A DNA stretch of 64,000 bases, taken from the NCBI RefSeq assembly GCF_020085105.1, contig NC_058047.1, positions 19,402,001-19,466,000 of the forward strand. Reading direction: 5' to 3'. The position numbers and the translations under genes are program-made. Shown piece by piece: positions 26,149 to 40,184 of this stretch; position 1 is the stretch's first letter, and every line of letters begins with the position of its first letter. Source of the stretch: Siniperca chuatsi (Eukaryota; Chordata; Actinopteri; Centrarchiformes; Sinipercidae). The notes under the pieces are model-generated. The model had not been told where the DNA came from, searched no databases, and saw only the letters and a list, made by a program, of their open reading frames with translations.

Positions 26149-29100
26149 ATGGGTGAGAATAATGAAAGAGGGGTTTAATTGTAATTCTGAGGGAAAGTAA
26201 GAGAGGGGGAACAGGCCTCTTCTTACGGAGAGAGCCATGCCCTGATGGGAGGTGGAAACAAAGGCCAACCGCATAGCTTAGCCGTAATTAATGAAATGCC
26301 AATTTAGATGATCATTTGGCTATTTTGTCCCCTTGAGATTCCTTTCACAATGATGGGACTGCTATCATTTTAGCATGCTGCAGTTATGAATGATGCTGGC
26401 TGCCATTACAGTGGAGCTTTCATTATAAAGTCATAATTAAAATAAGCGGACATTTGCATTGGCTTTGTTCCTGATGTAACTGGGATATACAGATGTTTAA
26501 CTGTAATCAGGTGCTTTGGCAAATTTTGAAGCCTCTGTGTAATATGACCTTTCACAAGAGGCTGTTGAATGAGAAAACATTAAGTAAATGCATCCTAACC
26601 TGCCAAGATTATTGTTTATTATTATTATTATTGTTTCCCACATATCAGTCCAGCAGACTGGAGCACATTAGAATACATGTTGTGTGAATGTTTTATATGT
26701 GTGTTTCCTCAGGATCAGAGCCACCCAGCTCTCCACAGGTGGTGGAGGATGGAGGAGAGGAGGATGAGGAGGAGCTGAGTGGAGGGGAGGAGGCAGACCT
26801 GCGTTCCAGCTCCGGCAGGGGCTCCCTGCTGACCCGGAGAGGCATCACCTTGAGAGTGCTGCTCAAGGACGGCCTGGTGGAGCCGGGGGACGGTGTGCTA
26901 GCCATCCACTACCTGGTAATAACACACATCACAACTGGGTACAGTAAGAATGTTGTTATTCATTATTTATGCAAGTATTGTATCATGTGAGGTGGCATTT
27001 GTTATTCACGTCAAGCTAAAATGACACGATACACTGGCAATGAAAAGCACTAAGCAGTGGCTTAAAGGAGTAGACCCACATGCATGTCTTGTTTTTTGAT
27101 TTCAAATGTCTCTCTTCTCTGCCCCCTCAGGGTAAGAACTTTGTAGGAGACCTGTTGAATGATGGGAAAATCAGATGGGTGGAGACAGGCCAGATCTTCA
27201 ACTCCCCCAGCGCTTGGGCAACACACTGCAAACGTCTGGTCAACCCAGCCAAGAAGTCTGGCTGTGGCTGGGCGTCTGTACGCTACCGGGGACAGAAGCT
27301 GGTCCAGTACAAAACCACCTGGCTGCACAAATACCAACCCAGCGCAGACATGGTGAGAGGAGAACAGCGGAATTTGTAACTTTTTAGTTAGTATATAGCC
27401 TCAAATATATGAGACAACATATTACTCTAAGCAGTATCAAGTTTAATGTGTGTCGAGGTCAAATATCATGACCCAAATTTGGACTTAAACAATGAAAAGA
27501 CCAAAAGGTGCTTCTAAACAGCTTATTTTTATATGATTTAATACCAAGACAAAGTAGCTGTTTCAGGTTTACATAAAGTTGAACAGTTAGTTCATGGATC
27601 AGTATGGAGACTGGGCTTTTGCTTTTGGCTGTGCATGACTCTTGACATGCAGAGAGAAGAAGGGAAAAGCTGAGGAGAAACAAAATAAGGGCTGATTGTT
27701 AAAGGGGCATGATGAAATCAGTAAGAGGCAAAAGAACAAGGCCCCGTTCTTCGAACATGGAAACCGAGAGATCCAGATTTGAATGTTGACGATTTGACAT
27801 GAGTCTGGATTTTTTAGTTTATTGACAGTTTGCTGGATCATGATCAAGACGTTTTACGGTGAACCCCAAACATGAACAAATTTAAAAATAGAAATAACAG
27901 TATGAATTAGTTACGCCACATTTGAAGAACAGGGTCCAGTACTTTGCTAATCTAAAAATAAAGTCTCCTCGTCACAGGTCCTGGCCTCACTGTGGACATG
28001 AGCTGTGAGCAGGTTTCCTTCTCAGAAGATTTTAGGGGCCTGAAGAGGTGAAAGTATCCAGAGCTCGACAAGAAAAAAAGCAAAAATTTGAAATTTTCCC
28101 CTTCTTTTCTTTTGTATCTCTTTGATCATCACAGTTAAAAATCTCCATCTTATCAAGTCATTTCTGTCGATAATTTCTTCCTAAAAAACTAATTTTCTAA
28201 AACAAGTGAAAAAGAATAGCAGGTACGGAGAGAGGGAGTGTTTACAATACTAATCAACTTCAAGAATTTTCTAGAAATGAGTGTCTGTGTCTTGAAACAA
28301 GAAAGAAGAGGTTGCTGCTCTATAATAAAGAAAAATGTAACTTGATTTAGAAAGTTCTTGAAAGAAATTGACTTACATTGGAAACATGAAATATTCTGGA
28401 AATATTCTCACTGCACTGGTAGATTTTGTTTCACTTGTTTTAAGGACAGAAGACTTTATTCAAGACTTAATTTTTGCAATGAACTTGTGACCCCTCAGTT
28501 TTATCTTGGTGACCCCGAGGTTGGATTACTGCTGTAGGGTACCTGTATGTCCAAATCTTACCTAATGCGTTATACTGTCTATATCACTGTATCTACACGA
28601 TCCTATGCCCTATTACGTTTATTTCTTGTGATGCCAGAGCCTGGTGAGTGAGGAGGATGATGACGAGGATGAAGAGGAAGGGAAGACAGCTGTGCAGGCA
28701 GATGAGAAGAACAAAAACAACAAACCTGGATTACATGGTATAATTCTCTTCTCTTCTAACTTAAAATATACATGTTTCATATTTGTGTGGTTTCAACAAA
28801 CTGGAAAACAAATCTAACTGTTGCAGACGTGGTGGTTTCACGGAGAACAGACAGAGAGAGAATTCCTGTCAGATATTGCACATTGGGCACCAGGGATGCT
28901 ACCAGGTACTGACTTTTATACAGAAAGATCAATGTAGTTTTATGTGACCAACGTAGTCTTCTTGCATGGAGTGAATTAGAGTGTGATAGACACTAACTTG
29001 TATCCTCAGAGATCCACACACACTGGTGGAGCTGTCAGCCTTCTCAGCCATCAACAGATTCCAGCCTTTCAATGTAGCCGTGTCCAGTAATGTACTGCTG

Positions 29101-31619
29101 CTAATGGTGAGTAACAGCCGTATCTAAAACAGGGTAACTGAATTCTGACAAACAGTTTAGAGACCAAGTTACCTGCTTTTTATCCTCATCAGGACTTCCA
29201 CTGTCACCTGACCACCAGTGAGGTGGTGGGATACCTCGGAGGACGATGGGATACCAATACACAACGTGAGTTTGACTTAACCCTAGAGATAAGAAAGTAA
29301 CTGTAAGAAATATACATTAGTAGAAGATAAGAATGAGGCCATCCTTAACCCCGGCACCTTTCTCTCTGTGGTCGATGTATTTCAGTGCTGACGGTCTTGA
29401 GGGCTTTCCCCTGTCGGACCAGGCTGGCAGACAGAGACTCTGCTTCTGCTGTGGAGGAGGAGGTAACACTTGACAGCATTTATGCCTTCAGAAAACATGA
29501 AGGTGAATGACACCCATTTTAAAAATGTACAAGTTCGTCCTGCGCCGCTGGACAGTTCAGCAGCCAGCACTTGTCAACATGCATATCTCTTTCCAAAAGA
29601 CAGAAACCAAAGACCTGACTATTGAATTTCCATCACTGGGAAGTTAACACTGACTGCTGTGCTGAGTGTGTTAACCACCAAAGATTTTTGCACTTAAATT
29701 AGGTTTAAATACTAATTAATTTCTGTTAACAATCTTAGAATATAAACTCCAGCAATATCAAAAATTCTAGTTTTTTTCATGAAGTTGCAGCTACAAAACT
29801 GCAAACCACAAAAGTGTTTTAAGATCACAAGCACTGACATACTGTAACTGTCCAGGGATACAGACCTTTATATGAAATCTCTCCCTTATGTTCTGTGCAC
29901 TAATATTAGCAAATTTATAGCAAGTGGACCAGTTATCAGAATAGGAAATGCAAAAATTTGACATGCAGTTGAAAGCCAAACCATAAGTGTCAAAACAAAA
30001 TTCAGCTGCATGTTACAATTTAGGGTTTTTCCAATTTAGCAAAATGTTTCCCCAACGATTAGAATTGTTCATCCAGTTATTGCTGAGCTCCGTCTGTGAA
30101 CTGGCAAAGTCCATAATAATTACTGTGGTAGTACACATTTATTTACTTTCACTCAAGTGAAACAACATTAAGGCATAAAGTTAGGCTTTTTTCTAATCAG
30201 CGTCAGTCATGTTACCTCTGCTCCAGATCTGTCAGAACCTGTTCATGCGCGGGCTGTCGTTGGTGGGCTGGTACCACAGTCACCCGCGAGGTCCAGCTCT
30301 GCCGTCGCTGCAGGACATCGACTCTCAGATGGACCATCAGCTGAGACTGCAGGGTTCAAACAACGGCTTCCAGCCCTGTCTGGGCATCATCTGTGGTAAA
30401 TGCATGCCTTTATATACAGTGTGGGACTATATTGATGTGAGAGATTATTGATATGTACAGGGAAATTCTCTTTGAATACCCTTCCACAGAGAGCTATGAA
30501 AACAGTTAAACAGATAAAAGACACTTTATTGATCTCATGCAAGGAAATTAAATAGTATTGCTGAAATAATACAGTATACATTACAAAGCAGGAGATATAG
30601 AGGATCTCTCTACAATACATGCATATTAATTACAGAAGTGTACTGCAATGTCAGAAACAGTGACCCACAAGTTGCACTACCCGAAAAATTGCACTCCAAT
30701 AAGAATGGAATAAGGTGATGGGGTAAAGTGTTTACAGATAGCAGCATATGCATTTGGTAATGGAATACAAATATTGTACTTGAATGAGACTTGAATAAGG
30801 AGTAAAGTGTCCTCTGAGTGTATAGCAGCAGTATTACACGTGGCATGTTGAGGCATCATCACTATCATGAACCTTGGTTGTCTCATTAAAAACCTGTTTG
30901 ACCCCACTCTTTCAGGACCATATTATCACGGCAATCAAGGTGTGGCGTCCACAATAACCCCATTCTGGGTCGTACCACCGCCTGAGGTGAGGATTTCATG
31001 GGGATAGAACTGAAACTACTTACCTTCTTATTTCATAGCTTTAGTGGTTTCTGATACTGCTAATTTAGACAGACACTTGTGCTCATGTTTCTGCAAAACT
31101 TATGCATCATCTGCCTTCCTGCAGCAACGGCCTAATGACCACGGTATCCCAGTGGCTGTAGAGGTCACCTATGTACAGGACAACTTTCTCACCAGTGATG
31201 TTCTTAACGAGATGGTACTGATACTGCAGCCACAGTCCTGTAAAAATACTGCAGATAAATCTATATTGTAAATTATATTATATTACAAATAAAAAGGTCT
31301 GTATATTTCCTCCACAGATGCTGCTGGTTGACTACTACAGGGCAGCTCCCGACCTCGTCCAGTTCAGCCAGTATTGGTGTCCTGATACGACTATGATGGA
31401 CAAGATCAAGGTAGGATGATTTATAGAAAACCTGAAATCTGTTGATGGTCCTGGCATCACTCACTCTTTCGGGACTTCATACACCCTCCAGCAGCTGACC
31501 TAACTTGCACAACCTTCTGTCTTCTTCCTCAGGGCTCTCTGAGTTGCCATGCTCCCAAAGACCAGGCCTACTCTCAGATCTTAGAGCATGTCTACAGTCA
31601 GTTGAACAACATGCACTGA
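26149..31619 (+). CDS. mpnd: MPND, MPN domain-containing protein, complete, 13 exons
   Basis: JAMM/MPN+ protein; mammalian MPND is described as binding N6-methyladenine-modified DNA through its RAMA domain. Exons: 26149-26152, 26713-26915, 27131-27352, 28638-28737, 28827-28905, 29010-29106, 29193-29265, 29386-29462, 30227-30395, 30916-30986, 31125-31214, 31318-31410, 31533-31619. They total 454 codons plus stop (human about 471). After an acidic low-complexity start comes the RAMA domain (about 45-140, with FNSPSAWATHCKRLVNP and KKSGCGWASVRYRGQKL). A second acidic linker follows, then the MPN domain (about 205 onward). The metalloprotease signature is complete: GWYHSHPRGPALPSLQDID gives H-x-H-x7-S-x2-D, with an upstream Glu in SEVVGYLGG. 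The first coding exon holds only ATGG, a micro coding exon; it was chosen because it restores frame to GSEPPSSPQ and is followed by GTGAGA. Confidence 0.95.
27739..27938. mobile_element. MITE-like element with terminal inverted repeats, in mpnd intron 3
   Basis: About 200 bp flanked by GGCCCCGTTCTTCGAACATGG at the left and, inverted, CCACATTTGAAGAACAGGGTCC at the right. The arms pair at roughly 17 of 21 positions. The interior is AT-rich and non-coding. No clear target-site duplication was seen. Confidence 0.55.
30510..30880. repeat. dispersed repeat in mpnd intron 9
   Basis: Contains ACTTTATTGATCTCATGCAAGGAAATT, a version of the TTTATTGATC(CC)...GGAAATT block that is very common in teleost dispersed repeats. 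The boundaries are approximate and no coding part is present. Confidence 0.45.
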
Positions 31620-32357
31620 GTGGATCTGCTGTGCATGCGTGCATGTGGCCGATCTCCATCATCAAGTCGTTCCATTTCAAACCCCTTTTGTGCAGCGCTG
31701 ACGTGACTGAAGTGACGGATGTACAATGTAGAAACCTGCTTGAAAAACATATAGATGCCTTGAATTCTCTCATGCTTGAGTGATACTTAATTTTGACACA
31801 GCGTTATTGTGAGTTAAAAAACATTTCAGTGACTCTGAAAGTACTTAATCTAGTCATACTAGTAGCCCCAGGAGCTGGTATTTACCAACGATGAAAACAG
31901 AGAAATGTAAAATTCATACACAAAACCAGACCGCACTGGATCAGGGAGCATGAGACCAACAAGTGTTAAAAACCGATATTTTACAGAAGGACACTAAATA
32001 GAAGCATTTCATGGACCAGAAATCAGCCTGCCTGACCGGCCTCCTACCTTTTACACATGGACCTATGTGCCTATCTGTGCCAGTATCCTGTGGTATGAGC
32101 AGATATTGCCAGATATGTACAATGTAAACTTTTAATGTGTTGTAATTGCCTTTATAGACTAAACCAATGGAGCAAAGGTGAAAATGAGTAGTGCAAAATA
32201 TACTACATTAGCAAAGTATGCAAATGTGTCTTGGTTTGACCTCAACTGTACTCTGCAATAGGTTTTGTTAATGTTTGTGTTCCTCAAGTCAAATTGGACA
32301 GTTGCAGCGTAGAGCAAGTAATTCCATTGTGCCAAGCAAACTTTTTTTTTATGAACC

Positions 32358-32363
<6 letters not shown>

Positions 32364-32392
<29 letters not shown>
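32364..32392. repeat. (GT)n microsatellite
   Basis: About 14 GT units in the mpnd 3' UTR. Confidence 0.93.
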
Positions 32393-32397
<5 letters not shown>

Positions 32398-32577
32398 GTG
32401 TTGTGAATGTGCCCCTCTACTGTCTCCCTGTCAGGTTATGTGAGACATGAGTCCTGTTGGTTAGAACAGATATTTGCTTCCTCTTTACCTGTACTGTATT
32501 TATTACTAACTATGGATTGTGTGATGTACATGTTTGAAGACAGAGTAATGCCTTACGCCTGCTGATGATCCACAAAG

Positions 32578-32583
32578 CATTAA
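32578..32583 (+). terminator. probable mpnd poly(A) signal (ATTAAA)
   Basis: ATTAAA followed 30-45 bases later by a T/GT-rich stretch, about 960 bp past the stop codon. It would give a 3' UTR of about 1 kb. Confidence 0.4.
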
Positions 32584-32984
32584 AATATACACACTGGAAC
32601 TATTTAAACATGACCCTTAGTTCTTTGTTGACTTTATGAATGTCTGCATTAAATTTCATGGCAGTCCAGTTAATAGCTGTGAAACTTGAAAAATAGATCA
32701 GTGTGGTACTTTATCAATACCTGGTTCTTTTTCATTTGTAAAAAAGCATTGTTATTATTAATATAATTTTAATTATTACTTAAAAAAAGAATAAATTTAG
32801 AACATGATTGAAATTTATTTATATTTTAGATATACCAAAATATAGCAAGCAGCAATGTTTTCAACAGCAAAGTCACTAAAAACTCAATATCTCCCTGTGA
32901 ACAAATCTAAAATCTAAATAAAATAAATAACATTTCTAAGATCAAAACACAGAGTGAAGTTAACAAATAATGTATAACACTGAA

Positions 32985-33200
32985 AGTATTCAGATCCTTT
33001 ATTTAAGTAAAAGTACTAATACCACACTGTAGAAGTACTCTGTTACAAGTAAAAGTCCTGCATTGAAAATATTACTTAAGTAAAAGTATTTAAGTATAAT
33101 CAGGAAAATGTAAAGTATTAAAAGTAAAAGTACTCACTGCAGAAAAATGGCCCCTGTGACTGTTATACTATTATATATCATTAGATTATGTTTACTTATG
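32985..33200. repeat. teleost AAGTAAAAGTA-type dispersed repeat
   Basis: Carries TTAAGTAAAAGTACTAATACCAC, TACAAGTAAAAGTCCTGCATT and TGTGACTGTTATACTATTATAT blocks. These form a repeat that I recognise as abundant in spiny-rayed fish. Non-coding. Confidence 0.6.
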
Positions 33201-33284
33201 CATTAACGTAAACAGAAGGATTTTACTGTTGTAGTTGCTTGAGGTGGAGCTAATTTTTACCTATTTTGTATAGGACACTAATGA

Positions 33285-33550
33285 TTATTTTCAATATGGA
33301 TTAATCTGCTCATTATTTTTCAATTGATCGAATGATTGTTTGGTTTGTAAAAGCAGTGAAAATAGTGAGAAATGCCATCACAATTATCCAGAGCCCAAAT
33401 TAACATCTTCACAATGCTTTGTTTCCAACCAACAGTGAAAACCTCAAACTTATTGAAAATAGATTAAAATAATTACCGCTAAAAGGAAAAGCAGCAAATC
33501 CCCACATTTGAGAAGCTGGAACAGACAGCTGAAAATATCGCTTTTATGTA
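33285..33550 (+). repeat. teleost AATCGATTA palindromic repeat, copy 1
   Basis: Blocks GATTAATCTGCTCATTATTTTT, GAAAATAGTGAGAAATG, CCAGAGCCCAA and CACATTTGAGAAGCTGGAA occur in order. It shares this order with the copies at 42870-43155 (same strand) and 59310-59600 (opposite strand). Probably a MITE. The right end of this copy lacks the closing AATCGATTA motif. Confidence 0.6.
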
Positions 33551-33871
33551 AGTTTATGCTTGTTGAACGGCTGTTCTGATAAATTACTCTTATTGGCTTT
33601 TTACTCGAGTAAAATATTTCACTTCACCTGGGTTTAGTCTCTCCTCTGCGGCCTCTCTGCTCTGCTGTCCGCTCTGTGTGTGTGTAGGTGCTGCTAGCAT
33701 GGCTAAAAATATTGTAGCATTTTGTGCATGAAGCCAGAAGAATATTTCCTTCTTTTTTTTGTCTACTCAGTTCAAATGTCTGAAATACAATTTTAAAGCC
33801 AGCCATGATTTGATGTTGGAAGACTTCAATACTGATCAAATAATACTCACAACAATAACACATTTTTCTTT

Positions 33872-33877
33872 TTTATT
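33872..33877 (-). terminator. probable sh3gl1 poly(A) signal
   Basis: AATAAA on the minus strand about 2.6 kb past the sh3gl1 stop. It implies a long 3' UTR (about 33.86-36.48 kb), in which I saw no other coding signal; a short poly-C run lies at about 34717-34727. Confidence 0.4.
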
Positions 33878-36480
33878 TATTGAAAGAAGGGGGAGGTGGG
33901 GGACAAGAAAGAAGCACGTACAAATACTTTGATAATAAAAGACAAAACATTGCGGTTAAATTCTGTACTCATACCAAAAGTAAAAAGGCAACTGAAATCT
34001 AAGAAATACATTTACAAGGTGTAATATAGGACTACATGCAAAGATTAATTTAAATGTTATAAGGTCTTGTATATAAAAAATAATACTACAGAGAGCCAGA
34101 ATGATTTAATGCTGTTCAGAGGAGCATTTAAGACTGATTAACAAATACATAGCCCTTTAAAAAAAGAAATGAGTGGGACAATTTTTTCAAACACGGATTA
34201 AAATCTACATAAAAAACAGTTTCCACTGGTGGTCTGCTGATACACTTCACATTAGTCTAAACAACAACACCAAACTGCCGGTAGTGTCAGAAATGTGCAG
34301 AAATGTGCACACATGTATTTCATCTTTACACAGGAAAGTGCCAACGGCTAGAAATAAAACCAAAAGTAGAAAAGAAATTCTTGAGCATGTTCTTAAGTAG
34401 CTAGGTTAGGTTTTGGTTGCTGTGTTAGTTGCAGTACTTTCCCTCTGTTCTTGTCCAAAGGCACTAAAACAAATCTAGCAAGGACATTTTTTTTGATAAC
34501 AGTGTGATCTAGACAGCACCTCATAAAGTCCTTTAACTTTGCCCTGAACTTGATACAAGCATTCAAATGTAGTAAGATCAGAGATGTAAACATATTTGAC
34601 AAGGACCGCACTCAGGAGTGGGGAAAGTGTTTGGCAGCGTGGAGTGATTTACAAACAGATAGGAAGAGAGGAAATGTAGCAGAAAGATACTGCAAACAAC
34701 TACTGAAAACTCAATCCCCCCCCCCCAGACCATTCAAAATTAGCTAAACTGATGATAACTGTTTGGTAAGGATTCATGTTTGGTTACAAAAGTTCTCCAA
34801 ATTAGTCAAAATGGACAGCTTACAATAATTTTTCCCTTGATGTTTTCCCTTTCACTCCAGGTCTTTCCCTCATACTGTACAGTGTATGTTGGATAGGACT
34901 CCATCTGCAGGTGTGGACTGGGGCTAAATCCAGAACAAGGAACCGGCCTTGTCTAAATAGATTAACTAAACAGGAACGACACCTGTCTACATCAGCCCAA
35001 TGTACTAACAAATAAATCGAATCGGAGCCGTTGAATCATCAGAATCACAGGGTAATCACAGAATAAGTTTCAAAGCACACATGAATTTCACATTCTCAAA
35101 GAGGGAAGACAGAAATAGTGGGACAATTAGTGACGAATATGAAAGACTGAGTCGCTGCCAGCAGCGTAATCTAATCAGGCACTGCACGGAGTTAACAGGC
35201 GCCTAAAACGGGTCAAAAGACAAAATAAAGGAAAAGGCTTAACATACTAAGACAAACAGGCCCAAAACTAAATGAATATATGGCTGTGTTACAGAACAAG
35301 CAAGCGATATGTTTCTATTGCATTTTATAAAGACTTTTTGGCTCTGTCTCCTCTGTTGAACAGACTAGCAGACAACCACTGAACAAATAATAATTCTGCA
35401 TCTCTAGACAAAAAACACACTCCTGCCTTGAGTGACAAAAAGGTGCAACGTCTGCATTTAACTTTGGGTCTGTGTGTAATGGTGGAATAAGTCTGTCACA
35501 CACACATCAATCTCATTTGAGGACCAAGGTGCAATTACAACACTTTCTCACATATTTACTTTTAAAACTACTGTAGTAGGTTGAGACTAATGTAAATCAA
35601 ATACTGAAACAATAAAAGGAAACCACTTTATCAGGTCTGTTGTCTTCTGAAGCTATCATCTGTGCAAGGCTTAGACATAGATCTTTAAAAAGAGCATTAC
35701 AAATAGGCCCAACCCCGAAAAGGGTCTAAATCACAAATATGAGGCCAATTTCAGCCCATGTTTCTCATTATGTGAATGCAATATTCTTTCTTTTTAGATA
35801 CAACTAGTTAAACTACATTTCTAGGTCATGTGTAGTTTAGGTAAAAGTAATTCTCCGTCTCGCCAGCAGGTGGCATCAAGAGATGAGCTCCAGTCCTTCA
35901 GGGGCACAAACAAAGTTTTCAGTTTTGAAATGAGGATAATATCCAGTCAAGTTACACGATATTTACTGCAAGGTTTGAGTTGGCCTCTTCAGTCTGAAAA
36001 CTGACCGTTAAGTTGGTGACCAACCTGAGTTTTAAACTAAATGCAGTCACACAAAAAGGATGATATGAACGTGTCACCACAGTCAGCATAATCAACAGAT
36101 TCAATACAAATTGTCTTTACCATATAAGTAATTTGTGGTTAAAGAAAAATATTGCTTAAAAATGTGTCATTAGTGAGTCCTCAAGAAATGTTTCTGACTG
36201 CCAGATAACGGATAATGACATTTTGTGTCCATCTTTGATCCTTTTACCTTTAGGTGGAACAGGTTGATATTCTGGTCTGGACTTTGAAATGTGACCATCT
36301 TCTTCAGAACTCCAGATGACAAAAAGTGCTCGTCTGTGATGATGACGATGGAGCTGAAGGTGAAAATGAATATTCTGCGGACCATCCCTGGGCTTCACTT
36401 TCCTCCCTCGCTACTTATCTACTTGCTCTCTCCTTCTCCTCTCCATCAGTCTCCTCCTTGGCTCTCTTCCTCTCTTTACA

Positions 36481-39400
36481 TTAGTGTGGCAACGGAACAA
36501 GGACCTCGACGTAGTTGAGAGGGAAGAATCCCGACTGGCCGTTCAGCATGCCCTCGTACCAGTTCTCGTCGATCTGATTGGTCAGGGTGATGATATCGCC
36601 TTCGCGGAAGCCCAGCTCTCCCTCGTTCTCTGGCTCAAAGTCGTACAGCGCCTTACAGCTTGGCTGCTCCGGGGCTGACAAGACACAAGCAAGGAGAGAA
36701 AGAATGAGGAAGATGAGGGGAAACGAAAAAAACTTGGATTCCAGGATGCTTTCAGACACAGTGAGGAGCAACAGCAGTGACAGTTTAAGGAAAAGGTTGT
36801 CACACAGCACAACAGCATGCAATCTATTGTATACTGTAGTTCATATTAGTATAACATTAGCATGTGGTACAGTCAGATCAACTTCAACACAGCATTGCAA
36901 ACAAGCTCAAGTGCTGAATCTGACCAAAAACCACAACATCCTATGACACCAGGTTTCTGTATAATAGTTCTCCATTTATCTCTTTCTCTGTGACCTCACA
37001 TAGATCAGCAGAGGGGCTCCACATACAGACAAACTAGGCTTTTTTGTCTCCAAACAATTTTCTCATTGTATCAAGTTTACCCCCACAGACTGCTGGGCAG
37101 GCTTGAGATGCGGAAAGCTTTGGTCACTCATTCTCTGTGTTTTACTCCATGCTGTATCAATTTACAGGGGCAGAAAAAGTTATGTAAATGATGTAATTGG
37201 ATAGAACTAACTCTGAAGCAACTTAATGAAAATATTTCTCTATATGTACAGTAGGTTATATTAAAATAAATGCCAATTAGTGGCGAGTTCTCTGACAAGC
37301 ATTTAGATAAACTGACAAATTGATAAATACTGCTAATTAGCTTACAAGCTAATATGAGCCACTTTTCCATCAGTGCTTATGATGTTGATTCAGTTGCTTC
37401 AAAGAGAACGACATTCTTAATTGTTTGTTATTTTGTCTTCCTCCTTAACCAGTTATGATAGCAAGGTCAAAACAGATTAATAAATGCATTTATGAGCAAA
37501 TATTGATAGTTCTACTATAAACTCCTTATTTTAAACCTGCAATAAGTTTTTGTTGTGAACACAACACTGACATATTATCACCTTTTAAGTTGATATGACG
37601 AACTTGTTAGCAAACAGCTGCTTACAGTAGTTATGGAGCAACATTATAATTCATTTGGAGTCATGTTTCTGGCCACCTGATGAATGTAAGTCGATCATTC
37701 ACTCTCTTTTTGCTCTATTTTTACTCTCAACCAATCTCCTGAGGGAAATATCTTGAGCTACCTTAGCAGCTAAATGTGCCACTATGTTCACCGGCTAGTC
37801 TCTAACTGTGTCTGTCTGCTGTTTGGTGCAAAGCAGGTAGTGTACAGTGGGTTTTTAGAGCTTTTTTGCTAAAAACAGCCTAAAACGACGCTGTGAGAGC
37901 ATTGAGAGTGAAATAAAACAGTTGGAAAAGTTGGGAGCCGACAGCTAAACAATGAGCTGAATCTCACTATAAAGGGGAGCTGCAGATTCAGGTGATAATT
38001 CTCTGTAGGTTCATCACTATGAGGGACTCCTTTCACATTGTTTTCACTTTAGATACAGTACATTATTATAAAAATATCATAGCATAAAAGCAGTTTAAAG
38101 TAAATAGGATTAATTACAGTAATTTCAAAAAAGCAGTTTCTCCTCAATATGAATATGTGCTATATGAAGCAAGCTGCTCCAAAGTCAAACCAGTTCTACT
38201 CTGTATGGTCCCCAATTTAATGGGTTCAAAATAATCAGTTTACACATGGACACACAAAAACACAGATGACAGACAATGTTATGCATACTATGCAATATGG
38301 TGGTAGGACATAAAAACCCAAAAGCAGAAATACTGTTAGAACAAATACAGTAGTTTGTAATGAAAATTGGGTGATAAAAACTAAATGTGCTTCATACTGC
38401 CCGAATTGAGAACTCACAAACTTTGTGTTGTGCAAAAAAAGCTTCCACCTGTAAGCTGATTCCAACAGCTTACAGGTGACCTTATTCTTTCTAACACTAA
38501 TTCTGATACTAACGGAAATACCAATACAAATAATAATTAATAACTAATTATAATTCTAGCACCAGCTGCTTTTTTCCTGCATTCCTGCAACTTACTAATG
38601 GTAATAATAATAGCACTAATATTTATTAATATAGTATTTTGTGACAAAAAGAGTAGTTTGGAAGTTTGTCAATTGTTCCTTGAATTATAAGAACATCCTG
38701 ACTGTTCTTTTAGGATGTGTTAAATAACTGTTTTAGTCAACTGTGGAATAAGCCAGCGGTTGCAGAGACGTTGAGAACCTTTAGTAAGTCAGGTTGCAGT
38801 ATCTAGAGTACAGGATGTGGATTTCATACAAAACCACATACATGCTGTAAAACTACACATTCACCATGAACTACCAATTATGTGTTGAACCTGTGAGAAG
38901 CAACTTGTATCTGTCTTCCTGCATTTCACACCAGAAGCTGTGCAAGCACACTGCACCATTTCAACAGAAAAAAAAAGGCCCACACAATTTGCGACTCACA
39001 CAATCCGGGTTTCCGAAAGGACAATCTGGCCAAATGAAAAGACGGCTCTGATGATGTCACAGGAAAGTGGAAAAAGGTCAGTTGGAGAAAGGCCAGCCAG
39101 ATGACAGGGCAAGACACACACTCTCACCCCCCCACCCCACAGAAACAAACAACCATTTTCTCATGGTCAACAACTGAGTGAGTCAAACATTCAGTGCATG
39201 CCACCATCAAGACTGAATTTGTTTCACATATTCCTGCTCAGTGGTGCTGATTGGTTGCAGGTCTTGAGCAATCATGGTGGCAATGCGGAGAGTTTTTTCT
39301 GTCAGATTTCTAAGCAGTGTGTTTAATGTAGGCACGCTACTTTGGGTTAGTCCATCTTCTGTGTGTGCAGAAAGAGCTGGATGTTTTGCTGTTGTTGGAA

Positions 39401-40121
39401 CTCTGGTATAGCAGCTCTTTTCCACATATCTTATGCTGCCCTTTTGTGTGGCTTTGAGAGTGACATAATTGTAAGGATGAATACAAAATAATGCCAGAGA
39501 GAGATTATTTTGTTCTTTGTTTTGTCAAGATATCATCTGTTCCCTGATGCAAACAGTACTGTCAGCCACTTCATCATTTTGACATTAATGGTTATTTCAG
39601 ATTTATTTCACTCAAGTTTTCATGGTAAAATTACAAAATACTGATACTGATGCTCACTAATGGATAATTAAAAACGTATGTTTAGAGCCCATCAGCTGTT
39701 TCTTACCTGAGTTGCGTGAAGGTGGCAGAGCCATCGAGGTTGTATAACCGCCGTTTGAATGGGTGTCGTCTCCAAAGTCAAAGATAGGTTTTGGTTTAGG
39801 TGTGTATTCACGTCTTGGTCGAGTCTGAGCCTCATTCATCCTATTCAAAAAAAATTTAAGTTTTACATTTCCAAACCTCCACAGTAAATACAAAATGATG
39901 TGTGAAGTTACCAAGACTGAACCAGAACTAGACTTGAAAAGCTCTAAGCAGAAAGCTGCACAGTCAGATGTACTATACAGTATGTTGGTATTTGTGTGTG
40001 TCAGGTTTCAATTACTGCACCTGTCTCGGAGTTTGTCAGAAAGCTCCTCCAGCACCTGCACAGCCTGTCTGTGGTACTGCACCTGGGACTCCACCAGGGA
40101 TGAGAGCTGGCTCACCTGCTC

Positions 40122-40184
<63 letters not shown>

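Noticed and set aside
36484-36946. Plus-strand ORFs opposite the sh3gl1 SH3 exon
   Set aside because: Antisense shadows of a conserved exon on the minus strand.
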